Assembly: GCA_029378245.1 (NCBI GenBank)
Contig: JARKIF010000006.1
Coordinates: forward strand, 1,984,001-2,048,000
DNA from: Roridomyces roridus
Taxonomy: Eukaryota > Basidiomycota > Agaricomycetes > Agaricales > Mycenaceae
Reading direction: 5' to 3'
DNA length: 64,000 nt
Below the pieces are notes generated by a model. That model saw only the letters and a program-made list of their open reading frames with translations, did no database searches and had not been told where the DNA came from. Both the position numbers and the translations under genes were made by a program. Positions 22,156-33,226 of this stretch are shown piece after piece. The stretch's first letter is position 1. Each line of letters opens with the position of its first letter.

Positions 22156-24436
22156 ATGTCTGACTCTCCGACACTAGTCGAGTACCGCGGCAACTGCCAC
22201 TGCGGCGCCTTCAAGTTCACGTTCAAGGCTCCGGAGATCAAGGAGACGTATGCTTGCAACTGCAGCATCTGCTACAAGGTCAGTGAGCTCTGTTCGTCGG
22301 CGCGGTACTTGGACTGATTGAGTCGACTGCAGAATGCATACCTCTGGGGTTTTCCAAAGGATTTTGTCGCCGTGAAAGGGGACATTGAAACTACGCTCAA
22401 GAGCTATGAGTTTGCCAATCGCACGATGCAGCACAAGGTAAAGTTATCGCGGCTCAGATCTTGGGAGGATCTACTCATATCGGCGCAGTTCTGTGCGACC
22501 TGCGGGACTTCGGTCTTGGCGCGCACTGCAGATGGCAGTATTGGACTCAACGTACGCGCTATTCCATTCTCATTCCAGACCAACTCGAATCGGATGAACA
22601 ACACAGCTTCGCACTCTCGACAACTTTGACGCCACGGCGGTGCCTGTGGCAGCTACCGACGACGCTGGCGCCTCCAAGGAGCCGCTATACAATGTCCCGG
22701 AGCCCGTGAAAGTCGATGCCGTCCCGGAAGGAACGATCGTTTATCAAGGAAGCTGCCACTGCGGTGCTGTCCGCTACGCTCACTTGGCGTCCGAGGCACC
22801 CATCCGAGTCCTTATTCTTAATCTGGAAAATTCGAAATGAATCCACCATTCAGCGAGACGGCTCTCCCCTGTCATCCCCGGAGATACACAACCGGTGGAA
22901 TTTCGCCATAAATCAACGTCTTCGTCTGGACATTCTACTATCCCGGGCCCGGAACGGGCAACGTGCAAAGGTCAGCCCCGGCCTCGTCCTCGACACTTGG
23001 AGCTCCGTTCTCCGAGACGAGGACTCTCTCCCTAATAACTGGTTGGATTCTCCCAGGGTTTTAGTGGGTATCGAGCGCAGGGATCCCTCCCCACCTTCTC
23101 GCTACCCAATTCGATGACACGTGAAACTACATACGAGAGACCACTGATCTCGGCACCATGCTCGGAGCCCAACTGCGAGCCAAGGCAGGTTGTACAATGC
23201 CAACACAATACGACCACGGGCACTGGGGACCTTGCCAGCGGCTGCCAGTTCCCAGCAACAAAGTGTCCCCATCGTCGAGACTCGACAGGCCGAATCAAGC
23301 CGTGTTTTATCAAGACTCATATGATGGGTTGCGGGGTTGCGTTCCGTGCGGAAGAGGCGGAAGTTGATTTGTCGGCCGTGGGTCTCAGAATCATGAACCG
23401 TTGCCTGTGTGGTCGAGTCTACCGTCGAGGTGGTGAGTGTGGGAAGAAGAAAAGATTGACGGCAAGTGACGTAGCTAAGCGGTGCCGATCATTGTCCCTG
23501 TTTACCAGCTACCCAGCTGCTTACTAAACATTCTTCTTCTCCTCCGACACCGACCTTCGGGACGAGACCCTCACCAGCCCTCACCAGCCCTCACCCATCG
23601 GCGGCGCTTTACCGCGAGGCTACCTCAAACCTGTGGCACTTCCCCACGGACCTGGATGCTACTCGGAGCGGGCTCATCCATCTCTGCACGGAGTCCTTTC
23701 GGTGGCAGGTCACCGGTGCCAGTGCGGGTCCCAATGGCGTTGGACATTTGGTGGGGAACTTGGTGGAGCGGGTATGGGCTGGCTGGGCAATAGCATCTGT
23801 AGCCAGTAGCTATAGTTATGTAATCTGCCGTCTGGGGTGTGCTCAAATGGGCGCGCGCGCTGGATGTCTAGCGCGCGTGCTAAATCAATATTTGTACAAA
23901 CGAACTGTCATAGCCGCTTCGTGCCTTGTGCATTTCCCTGGGCGGTGGGTACTCTTTCTCTCCTTGGAGGGCTGAGCCCCTTCATTCTTACGAGAGGCGG
24001 AGGTTAACCTATTGTTAATTGTCCAACTTTGCCCGTCTACGACGGGCGACCGAAAGGTCCGTACCACCAAAAAAAAAAAAGAAGCGACCGAGTGCAATTG
24101 CAGCATCTGCCACCGGGTGCGTCGACTTTTCAATCTATCAATCACACTTGACTATTCATCCAGCACGGAATAGCGTGGATCTACCCCGACACGCCCACAG
24201 TCGTCTTTGAAGGCCTGGACTCGTTGGTGGAGTACAAGTTTGCCGAGAAGTGGCGCTTGCAGGGATTTTGTGGTGTTTGTGGCGTGCATGTCCGCGAGAG
24301 ATTCACCAAGGAGGGCAAGGATCACCGGTATGGGTTGAACATCCGCACGATGAATGGTGGGGTGAATGTCGTGGACCTCACCATAAAGAAGCTGGATGGG
24401 AAAGCACTGTTGCCGGCATACGATGCAGGTTGGTGA
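22156..24436 (+). pseudogene. tandem-GFA-domain protein gene split by an insertion (copy 1)
   Basis: The start at 22156 gives MSDSPTLVEYRGNCHCGAFKF. The first GFA (glutathione-dependent formaldehyde-activating, CENP-V-like) domain shows GNCHCGAFKF, CNCSICYK and FCATCGTS. These are zinc-binding cysteines in the order CxC, CxCxxC, CxxC. After LRTLDNFDA a second domain begins YQGSCHCGAVRYAHLASEAPIRE, then the frame is lost at about 22808. It resumes at 24081 with EATECNCSICHR, an intron, FCGVCGVHVRERF and LNIRTMNGG, ending at 24436. The intact order is shown by the neighbouring copy at 24998-25984. Family members act on thiol adducts or remain uncharacterised; no specific substrate is proposed. 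The insertion removes the second domain's continuity, so this copy is probably inactive. Confidence 0.8.
22809..24080. mobile_element. 1.27-kb insertion in GFA copy 1, ending in a poly-A tract
   Basis: Compared with the neighbouring paralog, foreign DNA starts right after CCCATCCGAG (to 22808) and stops at a 12-A run (24069-24080) just before GAAGCGACCGAG. Removing it restores ...PIREATECNCS. A small palindrome GCCCGTC...GACGGGC lies 35 bp from the right end. A terminal A-run suggests a retrotransposed sequence, but no reverse transcriptase, target duplication or source gene was recognised. It also holds a triplet of CCTCACCAG repeats near 23570. Confidence 0.6.
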
Positions 24437-24997
24437 AGGGAGGGTGACGAGAGATTAGGGATTTGTACAACATGGAATTCAATTCTCAATGAGGTTTCTG
24501 CGTAACTGCAGGAGGACCAGACTACTTAAAGCGAGGTGGGGAAGTTGGGGAAGGGTGGAACGAATTTGTCGGAAAGTAAGCAGTGAGTAATAGAGGGACG
24601 TCGATCCGTACCCCGTGAATTCGAATTTTAGCAGCCGAAACGCGTCGAGACAGCAGCATGGACTGGGAGTGTTCACTGTTGCCAGTTTAGTTAGTTTCGG
24701 CCGACGGCTCCGACTTCGTATCATGATGTCATCACATCTTCTCTTCGACCTCCATGTCCGCCTATCTGGTCTGAAAGCTTTCAGCTGAAAAGGAGGCTCA
24801 CTGTCTTCGCCGAATTGCATCCCAGGAAAACACACAATGTCCCGATTTTCCTCGAGAATCTCAGACTCTGGAGAAAGCAAGCTCCGATGCGCCCATATGG
24901 AGTCTGGCGTCTATCGAGTCATTCAGAGGCACTAGCGCCGACTTGGACCGACGATTCCGAAGATAAAAAGCGGCGTCGGACGTACCTGCCAACCCCC
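24437..24997. other. intergenic between the two GFA genes
   Basis: One minus-strand frame (24479-24880) is open but has no motif. The right end presumably contains the promoter of the second GFA gene. Confidence 0.4.
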
Positions 24998-25984
24998 ATG
25001 TCTACACCCTCCCTCGTCGAGTACAAGGGTAATTGCCATTGCACGGCCTTCAAGTTCATCTTCAAAGCCCCGGAGATCAAGCAGGCTTTCGTTTGCACTT
25101 GCAGTATCTGCTATAAGGTGCGTCGAGCGATCCGAGTGTTTGGTATTCACTGAATGCATGTGGGTAGAATGGTTACCTGTGGGGCTTCCCTTCGGAGGGC
25201 GCGGTGGATGTCGTCAAAGGCGGTACGGAGAGCACGCTAAAGAGCTACCAATTCGGAAATTGCACTCACAAAGTATGTTCGCATATATCGGAATTTCAGG
25301 ATATTGACCTCGTCGTAGTTCTGCCCCACTTGCGGCACATCCGTCATGGCATACCTCGCAGACGGTACAATTGCGATTAACGTACGCTTTCGTTCCTGTG
25401 AGAAGCCGCGCTAACACCCAGGTCAGCTTCGAACCTTGCACGAATTTGACGCCACAGCACTCCCTCAAACCGTCCGTGACAACGGCGCCAAGGAGCCTGT
25501 TAACCGGTAGATGTCGGGCCTGTTCCCGCAGGAACGATCATATACCAAGGGAGCTGCCAATGCGAAGCCGTGCGCTACGCGCAACTCGCATCAGAGCCAC
25601 TTCAAGAGGCAAAGGAGTGTAATTGCAGTATCTGCCATAGAGTGCGTCAAGCCCTTTCTAATTTTTCTCGGCTACTAAACATACAGACAGGATGCAGCAT
25701 TGTGGATCTACCCCGGCACTCCTACAGTCATCTTCGCCGGCCTCACTTCTCTGACCGAATACACTTTCGGCCTCGGACGCACGTACCACGGATTTTGCGG
25801 TTCTTGTGGCGTCTCCATCCGAGAGAGGTTCGTCAATAATTCGGAGGAGGGTGGGCGGGACAGGACGCGTAAAGTTGCGTTGAATGTCCGTACGATGAGT
25901 GGAGTGGATTTGGGTCAGCTGAAGATTAAGAAGCATGACGGTAGGCTTGGATCAAAGGCAGGGCCGTACGATGCGGGGTGGTAG
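24998..25984 (+). pseudogene. tandem-GFA-domain protein gene (copy 2), one frame break
   Basis: MSTPSLVEYKGNCHCTAFKF starts at 24998. Domain 1 has CxC (NCHC), CTCSICYK and FCPTCGTS. Domain 2 has YQGSCQCEAVRY, CNCSICHR, FCGSCGVSIRERF and LNVRTMSGV, ending at 25984. Introns lie at about 25118-25167, 25274-25318, 25381-25426 and 25640-25686. Between the domains KEPVNR runs into TAG, while the continuation VDVGPVPAGTIIYQGS is one base out of phase and lacks about eight residues found in copy 1. That looks like a small deletion with a frameshift. Without it the gene would be a complete two-domain GFA protein. It is a tandem duplicate of copy 1 in the same orientation. Confidence 0.75.
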
Positions 25985-26686
25985 AACTTGCAATTGGAAT
26001 TTACGTCGCCGTGGCTGCAGTGGACTGTGCGGCGAGTCGGAGTTCAAATGGCCTGTGATTCGCTGTCGTTCCCGGGACGAGCTCCTTTACCCTCAATCTT
26101 GACCATTCATACCTCCATAATAGGCGTGTTCGAGGGGCGGCCAACTGGGCCAAGGCGTTGTATGTATGGCTTGATTCGGCTGCGTACTCGGTCGCTTACC
26201 AGGATATCCAGACAATATGTGGCTTACATAACCTGAGGTCTCTCCTTCCTTTTCACGATCTTCATCCATCGACGATTCTGAACCAGGTCCAGTGAAATCG
26301 AAAGAGCGCCAAATCCGACTCCGACTCATCGACTCAAGACGCAGCCATTGGGGCATGAAAGAGGTTCTCGTGAGTGTCAATCGACCTGGAGAATTATGCA
26401 ATGACTTGCCAGTGGCTGCCGCAGCTCTGCATTTGATGCACCGAACAACGTTGGAACACGTCAAATACTACCTGAAGCATAGGCGTCCCGTGCACCTTCG
26501 TCCACTACCGGCTTGAATGAGCCATTCCCCAGATACGGAATTCGGATTACGCACCAGTTATGAGGCACAGTGGAGGAGGATGATCGTCACAGCTTAAAGA
26601 CTTGAAGACACTTCGCCAGCAAGATAGAAGGGAAAAAAAGATAGAATTCGCCCAAGGATCGCCAAAAAGAGTACATACTTGATACA
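25985..26686. other. intergenic; right part belongs to an inverted duplication
   Basis: From about 26290 rightward the sequence matches, in reverse, 42300-42590 and 43530-43670 beyond the second transaldolase copy. No separate gene was seen. Confidence 0.6.
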
Positions 26687-28340
26687 TTACGCCTTCTTCA
26701 AATCCGCAATAGCCGCCTCAATCAACGCCTTGCTCCTCAACTCCCCACCCTTGAACAGCTCCAGCGCCTCATACAACCGCTGCTTCGTCGCGGGGTCCCT
26801 CTCAATCGCATCCTGCAACGCCTTGCCGTTGTCCGCCAGATAGTCGATGTCGGTCGACGCGCGCACGCCGTCCCACTCTGGCTTGATGGGATCCGTCTTG
26901 GAGACGTTGGCCAGACGCTCCGGGGTGGGCCGCGCGTTCTCGTAAGGTTTGGTCATGTCGACCTTCGGGACGCCCGGGATGCGGGCAGAAGGAGAAGGCG
27001 TGGCCGGGAGGGCGGCAAGCTGGGCGAGGACTTCGGCGGAGATGGTAGCGTGGTGCATCTCCATCTCACCACAAGCCATGGCCTCCTGCCAGGAGATGAA
27101 ACTGCATTAATGTCAGAACTGGGGGAGGAGTGTGAAGACGAGGAAGCGTACCTGGCGGACTTGATCATGGGCTGCGGCTTTCCGGTCTCCTTGTACAGGC
27201 GCTTGTAGGTCTCCATGATCTGGATCAGGCGGCTCGACATGGTGTGCTTGGTAGCCGGGTCCTCGGACTCGGGCCAGATGCTGTGGTCGGCGTGGGCGCG
27301 AACCTCTGCAGGGAAATGAGAGGGATGTCAAAGACGCAGCAGTCAGTACACACCATTGTAATAAGGGCTGATGTAGAGACAGCCGGCCTGGCTAGATGCG
27401 ATGGCCTGCTCGAGCGAGAAGAGGGAGGTGCCGAGTGTGCGGATGCCCTCCTTGAGCAGGATGGGTCCTGCATTCATTGCAGGGCCCGTGGCGGGAATCT
27501 TGATGCAGAAACGAGATCTGGGCGCGAGGTCAGAAATGAAAAGACTCGGGCGGAACAAACGTACTTGTCGATTCCGACTTTTGCGAACTCGACGGCGTAG
27601 CGACGAGCGTGATCCACGACCTCTGCGATATCGTATGAGAAGGGAAGGTGGGATGAGACAGAACCACGCACTCTGGGTATCATAGGCGTGGAAAGGCGAG
27701 GTTTGGAGCAGGACGCGGCCCTGGATGTTGTCGATGTTGGCAGCGCAGATGAGCACCGACTGGACGAATATAAGAACCAGGAGACTAAAGAAAAAGACGA
27801 CTCACGATACGGTCAAGCACGGCCTCCCATCCCTTGTCGCCGTACTCTTTCACCGCGGTGAGGAACATCTCGCGGTTCTCGGGGACCTGCATCTGCTCGT
27901 TGACGAGGAGCTGGTTGCTCGTCATGTTGTGCGGGACGATGGGAAGACTCTTGGCGACTTTGGGATCCATCGAGTCGACGTCGACGTTCATTTGGGTTTC
28001 AAGGACTTCGAGGAGATTAGACATGGCGATTGGGCTGGATGAGTTGGGCTGAGGAACGGTGCCATTTTTAAAGGCTGAACGGCCTGCGCAGGGGTAAAGA
28101 GCGGCCTGTACAGTTGGGTACACGCAGGGCTCCCGGTCGAGATGGCGGTTCGGAGCAAGGATGAGCGGATCAAACGAGCCGCCTTCTTGCTCTCTCATTC
28201 TCTCTGTCCATGGCCCACACAGGTCACCCTCCCCGGACCCACACCCCTTCAATAATTCCAGAGAGTCCAATTTGACCGCCTTTCGGAGCCTTTCGGAGCC
28301 TTTCTTGAAACCCTCGTTCCCCAGTCATATGCTGCACCTT
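26290..28340. repeat. left arm of a large inverted duplication (transaldolase copy A)
   Basis: This arm contains the whole transaldolase gene plus about 300 bp upstream (ending near ATTCCAGAGA...) and about 390 bp downstream. It is matched in reverse by 40690-43670. Shared flanking phrases include CGACCTGGAGAATTATGCAA (26378 region versus its complement at 43576-43595) and GGCTTGAATGAGCCATTC near 26510 and its complement near 42450. Confidence 0.85.
26687..28024 (-). CDS. transaldolase/fructose-6-phosphate-aldolase family protein (copy A)
   Basis: The start at 28024 gives MSNLLEVLETQMNVDVDSMD. The core has VLICAANIDNIQGRVLLQTSP, RFCIKIPATG (the lysine is the expected Schiff-base residue), GIRTLGTSLFSLEQAIASSQAG and CLYISPYYN, the hallmark order of the transaldolase barrel. 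Then come MSSRLIQIMETYKRLYKETG, MIKSASFISWQEAMACGEMEMHHATIS, and a long carboxyl extension that ends LIEAAIADLKKA. Introns lie at about 27750-27803, 27637-27670, 27515-27563, 27305-27352 and 27106-27151. Family members move dihydroxyacetone units between sugar phosphates in the cytosol; the exact substrate is not predictable. The gene is a near-identical inverted copy of 40959-42298 and looks intact. Confidence 0.85.
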
Positions 28341-28475
28341 CTTCACGACACGCCTCTTCCTTTCTCATGAACAAGGCCCTGTCCTCGTGGCTAGTTTCCG
28401 AAACCTTCGGTGCTTGGTCAAACCGTGTTTCCCGCGTTAGTCATAAATCTAAGCCACCACCAACGGATGAGAGCC

Positions 28476-29109
28476 ATGGCGTCGGAGAAGATTTTCTTGG
28501 TTGTCGGCGCCCCTCCTTCAAGAGCTCGTTAGCGCCCCTAACGTCAAGGCCATGGGCACCATCCCCGCTCGAAACACCATCCTTACCGTCCCGAACAGCT
28601 CCATCCCCACTCTCGACGACTCGGACGACGACTCGGTCCAACAAGCAGCCTCACACATCCCCGAGCTCGGCACTCTCATCGTAAATGCAGGCGTAGGCAA
28701 ATACGAGCCCGTCACGATCAGTCCCACCACAGCACTGGCCTCCTGCCTCGACGTTAATCTCCTAGGCGCCCACCGCACTATCTGCGCGTCCTCCTCGCAC
28801 GCACAACGCGTCGCATCATCCTCATCTCCTCTTCCAACGGGTCGACCACGATGCAGGCCACGCCAGGAACGCTCGGACTGTCAGGGTTATACGCCGTCTC
28901 AAAGGCGGCGCTCAGCATGCTCACGGTGCAGACGCACATACCGTCGTCCCTATACATCCAGGGTGGGTCAAGGACATGGCTCGAACGCTGGCACCCGGGG
29001 CATGCCACCTGCGACGTCGGCGAAGACGATTCTCGAGCTGGTGCAGGGTTTGAAAACGGAGGACAGTGCGACGTTTTTCCAGTTTGACGGGGAGAAGTTG
29101 CCATGGTAG
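28476..29109 (+). pseudogene. short-chain dehydrogenase/reductase, multiple frame breaks
   Basis: MASEKIFLVVGA at 28476 is the start of an NAD(P)-binding Rossmann fold. The glycine-rich SRGIG-type segment is missing, and the frame shifts into LLQELVSAPNVKAMGTI. HIPELGTLIVNAGVGKYEP carries the NAG motif. The frame shifts again near 28780. A different frame then holds TPGTLGLSGLYAVSKAALSM, which has the YxxxK catalytic pair. A final shift is needed to reach ...FFQFDGEKLPW, ending at 29109. At least three small disruptions plus the lost cofactor loop point to a decayed gene. It starts 450 bp from, and divergent to, transaldolase copy A. Its tail matches the fragment at position 1-38. Confidence 0.7.
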
Positions 29110-29187
29110 GTGTGTACGATACATGATTGGAGAACATATCAATCATAATCGTATCATTCGCTTGGTCATAAAACCTCTATTTCCTCC

Positions 29188-29763
29188 CTACAAAATATCC
29201 TCCGAGTCCCCCTTCCCTTCCAACTCCCCGCTTGAAACACCCGCATGGATAACAAACGGCTCCATCGACCCAAACTCAAGGTTGAGCGCAGGCAACCGCT
29301 TCTTGCAAGGCCTGGGGCACGGAGTCGACGTGGACAACGCAGGGTCGACGTCGCCGACGACGAATTGGGACCCCCCGCGGGGCTCGACGAGAGGCGGGAG
29401 TACCGGCGGTGTGCGCTCGCGAACCGGAGTGCGCGGAGTGCGTGGGCTCCGGTTCCAGATGTTCAATGCCTCTCCGGGGACGTCGCCGTGCGAAGGACGT
29501 CTCAGGCGAAGTGGAGGAGGGCGAATCTGCTCGGGGCATTCGTCTATTAGGTGAGGTGAGATCCAACGGGAAAAAGCAAGTTGAAGGTAGGACAAACCTT
29601 CGTCGTGCGAAACGGATGGGAAAGTTCTTGTGACTGGGGAAGGAGTGCTAGTACTGCTGGGGAAATGATGAGCGACCCGTCCCGCTACAAAGTGAACAAC
29701 ACACCTTTCCAACATTTCCCGGAAAAGTTTCGCGTTCTTGGGGTTGCGAGCGAGGAGAGCCAT
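29188..29763 (-). CDS. hypothetical protein, arginine/proline-rich
   Basis: An uninterrupted frame starts MALLARNPKNAKLFREMLER, followed by VSHDEGLSYLQLAFSRWISPHLI and a proline/arginine-rich middle (RTPRTPVRERTPPVLPPL). It ends ...GKGDSEDIL and is convergent with the SDR relic. The family is not recognised. Codon use is GC-rich like neighbours, but a long chance frame cannot be excluded. Confidence 0.3.
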   Translation of the reverse strand: MALLARNPKNAKLFREMLERCVVHFVAGRVAHHFPSSTSTPSPVTRTFPSVSHDEGLSYLQLAFSRWISPHLIDECPEQIRPPPLRLRRPSHGDVPGEALNIWNRSPRTPRTPVRERTPPVLPPLVEPRGGSQFVVGDVDPALSTSTPCPRPCKKRLPALNLEFGSMEPFVIHAGVSSGELEGKGDSEDIL

Positions 29764-30170
29764 TGAGGATATCGGTAGAGCTTTCTTGAGGAGGATGCGC
29801 TTTCATTTAGAACGAGGCGCGTTTTATCTGACCGCGCTTTGACCTGGGATTAGGCGCTTTGATTTTGTGGGCACAAGCGCGGGTACAAGTACAATAATTG
29901 CGTTGGTCAGCAGATGGTTGCGCCGGTGAACGGATGGCCTTGGAGGTCCTAGAAAAGACCTCTCGGGATGACGGGAACAGCGCCCAGGCCCGTGCTAATT
30001 GTTCGTACTTAGGCTTGTGCCACTTCGCTAAAGCTGCCGACCTTTTTGTCTTGGTAAACATTCCGCAGAGGCCGGATGTGATGAAATGTAGACCAAGGGT
30101 GGCTTTGGCCAGACGGGGGAAGAAGAACAATGGCAAAATCCGGGTGGTCTTGAACCAAGACAAAATGAAA

Positions 30171-30265
30171 CGACACCTGTGCGATTCGAACACACGCGGG
30201 GAGACCCCAATGCCTAAGCCTCATAACATAGCAGGGCATCGCCTTAACCACTCGGCCAAAGTGTC
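30171..30265 (-). tRNA. tRNA-Ser (GCT) with a short intron
   Basis: On the minus strand the acceptor GACACTT (30259-30265) pairs with AGGTGTC, discriminator G at 30171. The D-arm TGGCCGAGTGGTTAAGGC and a variable arm GGGG...CCCC are of the serine/leucine class. The anticodon stem is ATGCC/GGCAT with loop CTGCTA, giving GCT, and the T-arm is GTGTGTTCGAATCGCAC. About 13 extra bases (TGTTATGAGGCTT) after position 37 are the intron. Pol III boxes A and B are internal. Confidence 0.92.
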
Positions 30266-30391
30266 GCTGAACGGCGGGCAATCGATCATGTTTCATCCAC
30301 ATCATCCCTTATCTGTGCATCGAGTAGCCGAGAGTAGCCGACATTCCAAACTTCCCGCCATTCCCACGCCTTATCCTCCCGACCACAACGA

Positions 30392-31783
30392 TGGTTTTCG
30401 GGACACTGCCCTTGAATGACGGTAAACAGGTCTCGCCTGCATCCTTCCCGCTCGCTCGTATGAGCTGACCTCTGCCGCCCAGATTCCAGCCATTGCATTC
30501 GGTACCACGCCCTGTTTCTTCCGGCCGCAGCCGCGTGTCTTAAAACTCGTGGACAGGCACGGGCAGCATATACAAGGGCACAGACGTCTCCAAGTTGGTA
30601 CACCAGGCGCTAGATGCTGGCTTCTGGCACATCGACACCGCTCAATGTGCGTGCTACTCAGATTTTATCTATCTTGGGCTCAAGGGAGTGCAGTTTACGC
30701 GACCGAAGGCGAGTACTTCTGATTCTTCACAACTTCTTATTGAACCCCGGTCAGTATACGTCGGGCAGGTGATCCGTGAGAGTGGGCTCGCGCGTTCTGA
30801 GTTGTACGTGACCACGAAATACGGGCAGGGAAATGTCCGGGAGGTGCTCGATAAGAGTCTTTCGGATGTGAGTTCTCTAGAAATCCTTTGCACTTTTTTT
30901 CTAACAAACGCAGCTCGGTCTCACGTACGTCGACCTATACCTCATCCACCAGCCCCGGTTCGTCCATGACATCGACACTGTGTGGAGGGAGTTTGAGATT
31001 ATCAAGAAGGAGGGGAAAGCAAAGTCCGTGTTCCATCTCATGCTCTCAAAGTCTTTGACCTTGTTCGTCAGGAGCATCGGAGTCAGCAACTTCGACGTCG
31101 ACCAGCTCCAACAGCTCGCCCTAACTCACCTCGTCGTCCCCGCCGTAAACCAAATCGAACTCCACCCGTACAATTACGCACAGAAAAAGTCGGTCATCGA
31201 CTGGGCGGCGCAGAATGGTGTTGTTATTGAGGCGTATAGCAGCTTGAGGTGCGTTTAATTCGTCTCTCAAATTGATTCGTTATGGATAAACTGCGTAGCT
31301 CGATAACGAAATTCCCCGGCGGCCCAGTCGACGCGCCCGTAGCTGCGGCCGCTGTTCGTCTCGGTATAACTCCAACTCAAGTCCTGCTATCGTGGGTCCG
31401 TGCCAAAGGCGCGGTCATTGTGACGTCTGTCCTCTTCTATTCAAAATCCAAAATGGAAGCTGACTCTCTGCAGAACAACATCGAGTAAACAACGGCTGGA
31501 GGAGTACCTTGCCGTCGGGGTTCTACGTGCGTCTCATTCACTCCACCTTGCACTTGTCCGTATTAAAATCCTCCCTCTAGCCGCGTTGTCAGAAGCGGAT
31601 ATCGCTGCCATCGACGAAGCTGGTGCGAAAGGTCCTCCGGCTGCTCGAATCCTAGGATACGCCATCAACCTCGACGGCATGAAAAGGCTAGCAGCAAAGC
31701 TCGTGCTGATACTGACCGTCCAGTTGATCACTTTGCTGTGGGTTAACAACGTCATGGGCGACGCGATGTTGCATGGAGAGTAA
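30392..31783 (+). CDS. aldo/keto reductase
   Basis: The start at 30392 gives MVFGTLPLNDG, an intron, then IPAIAFGT. After GTGSIYKG comes LVHQALDAGFWHIDTAQ, containing the catalytic aspartate of AKRs. A tyrosine is expected a few residues on, in the small exon around 30709. Then follow VIRESGLARSELYVTTKYGQGN (catalytic lysine in TTK), LGLTYVDLYLIHQP (HxP), KEGKAKSIGVSNFDVDQL (with intron 31020-31076), and VVPAVNQIELHPYNYAQ. The carboxyl part has GVVIEAYSSL, LGITPTQVLLSWVRAKGAVIVT and LSEADIAAIDEAG. The end is unusual: MKRLAAKLVLILTVQLITLLWVNN could be a hydrophobic anchor before the stop at 31783. The small exons at 30705-30730 cannot be placed in a consistent phase, so the catalytic tyrosine exon needs cDNA support. 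It reduces carbonyls with NADPH. Confidence 0.8.
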
Positions 31784-32419
31784 TTTAATCTGCTTCGTAT
31801 AGATCAATTTGATGGTTCCGCACCTGTGCCTGTATCCACCCAGAACGGGAACGCTAAGAACCAACCCGTTTTGTTTCATGCATATCCTAGGAAGTTGCGG
31901 TCCCGGGCATTAAGCAATTAGATTATCTGGATCAGCGGGAAGATAACTGTGTAGCTCCGGTGGAGTTGATTCAAAAGCTCTGACTGAAATAAAATCATTG
32001 GAGACAGTGGGATACATGCTCAGTGAATCTTTGGTTGAACCATCGGGCAACCAGTTGAGATACCCATCGGATCAATCGGCATCGATCTCTGATCGAATTC
32101 ACGCTTAGCTAATCTTTCACTCTTCCTTCGGACCTTCTCTTGGCTCAGAACTTCCTCAACCGTGCATTACTATTCTCTGCTGCAGACCGTCTTGCGGTGC
32201 TCGCCGATTCTCCGACCGTCTCTCCATCCGAACTTCTCTCGCGCCGGCAACGTCACTGACATTCCCGTATTGACGCCGATCCACACATTCTGCTCTTGGA
32301 CAGTTAACGGTGCGCCTCAAAGCACGAGGAAATTGAATATGCAAGCAGGGAGCTCGGGCCCGGGCCAAGAACTCGAGTTACTCGACTCCTGAAGCTTGAA
32401 GATGGAGCTCTTGCTCGCT
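31784..32419. other. intergenic, nothing recognised
   Basis: No protein-like frame or structured RNA was seen downstream of the aldo/keto reductase. Confidence 0.4.
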
Positions 32420-32880
32420 GACGGTTTTATGACTATATCAATAATCACTACAGCGTCCCTTGCCATCTTCACATCCGCCTGTTTCATCTAGGCTCCGCTC
32501 TACTACGCCAACGGAATCAAGGCACTCACGAGCTTTCGGCTTTTTCGAGCCCTTTACCATGGCTGACTCCCGGTCGCTGTACCCTACTTACTCCCGAAGG
32601 CACCCCGAGAGTTATTTAAAATACTGAGAAAACAGTCTTTTGGTCTTCCTCCACCCGTGGTATGGTGCTTCGTACCGCAGCTCGCGAATCCCTGAAGCAA
32701 ACGAGATTTTCTCGCGTGGCCGGAATATGCGTTTATCCACTCTTCATTCTCCCATGACCAGTTGCTCACCAATTCACATAGAGCCCTCTTCATCGTATTA
32801 CCCGGTGACGGACAGTCCGAGCTCTTGGGTCCCGAAGCTGTCGCACTCATCCTTCAAAGAGTCCGCGGATATTGAGTGGA
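32420..32880 (+). pseudogene. unidentified coding relic
   Basis: One plus-strand frame reads ISIITTASLAIFTSACFI (hydrophobic), YYANGIKALTSFRLFRALYH, and LPKAPRELFKILRKQSFGLP. After one in-frame TGA come KRDFLAWPEYAFIHSSFSHD and SELLGPEAVALILQRV. The phrase sequence looks like real protein with an amino-terminal membrane segment, but it contains at least three stop codons. The gene it came from is not recognised (a cytochrome P450 amino end was considered but not supported). Confidence 0.35.
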
Positions 32881-33226
32881 GTTGTTGAGGAGCATCCGCT
32901 GACTTGGCCATTCAAAAGGGAATTGAATGGTCTGGTGCAGTGCTCCAGCTCCAGAGCTGCTACATAGAGTCGACTAAGTGAGTATTCGTGTTGCCAGAAT
33001 GGACAGCTCGGATACTGACCGCCGGTTCGCAGGAGCTGTTTTTACGCCGAAACCCGATCTCTTGGTACCGACTGGTTCTCATCCATGACACTTTGTGCGA
33101 CAGACTGAACGGAACTTACGGAAAGCCGCCACACATCGTAAATGTGTCGTTGGACTCCCCGGGCCGCAGCTCTATACTTCACTGAGGGGTTCTTTAAATT
33201 TAATCGCCGACAGGCAAAGGACCACC

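Noticed and set aside
32640..32880. Possible cytochrome P450 amino-terminal region
   Set aside because: A hydrophobic start and basic/proline-rich segment suggested it, but no P450 helix-C, ExxR or heme motif is present, so it was left as an unidentified relic.
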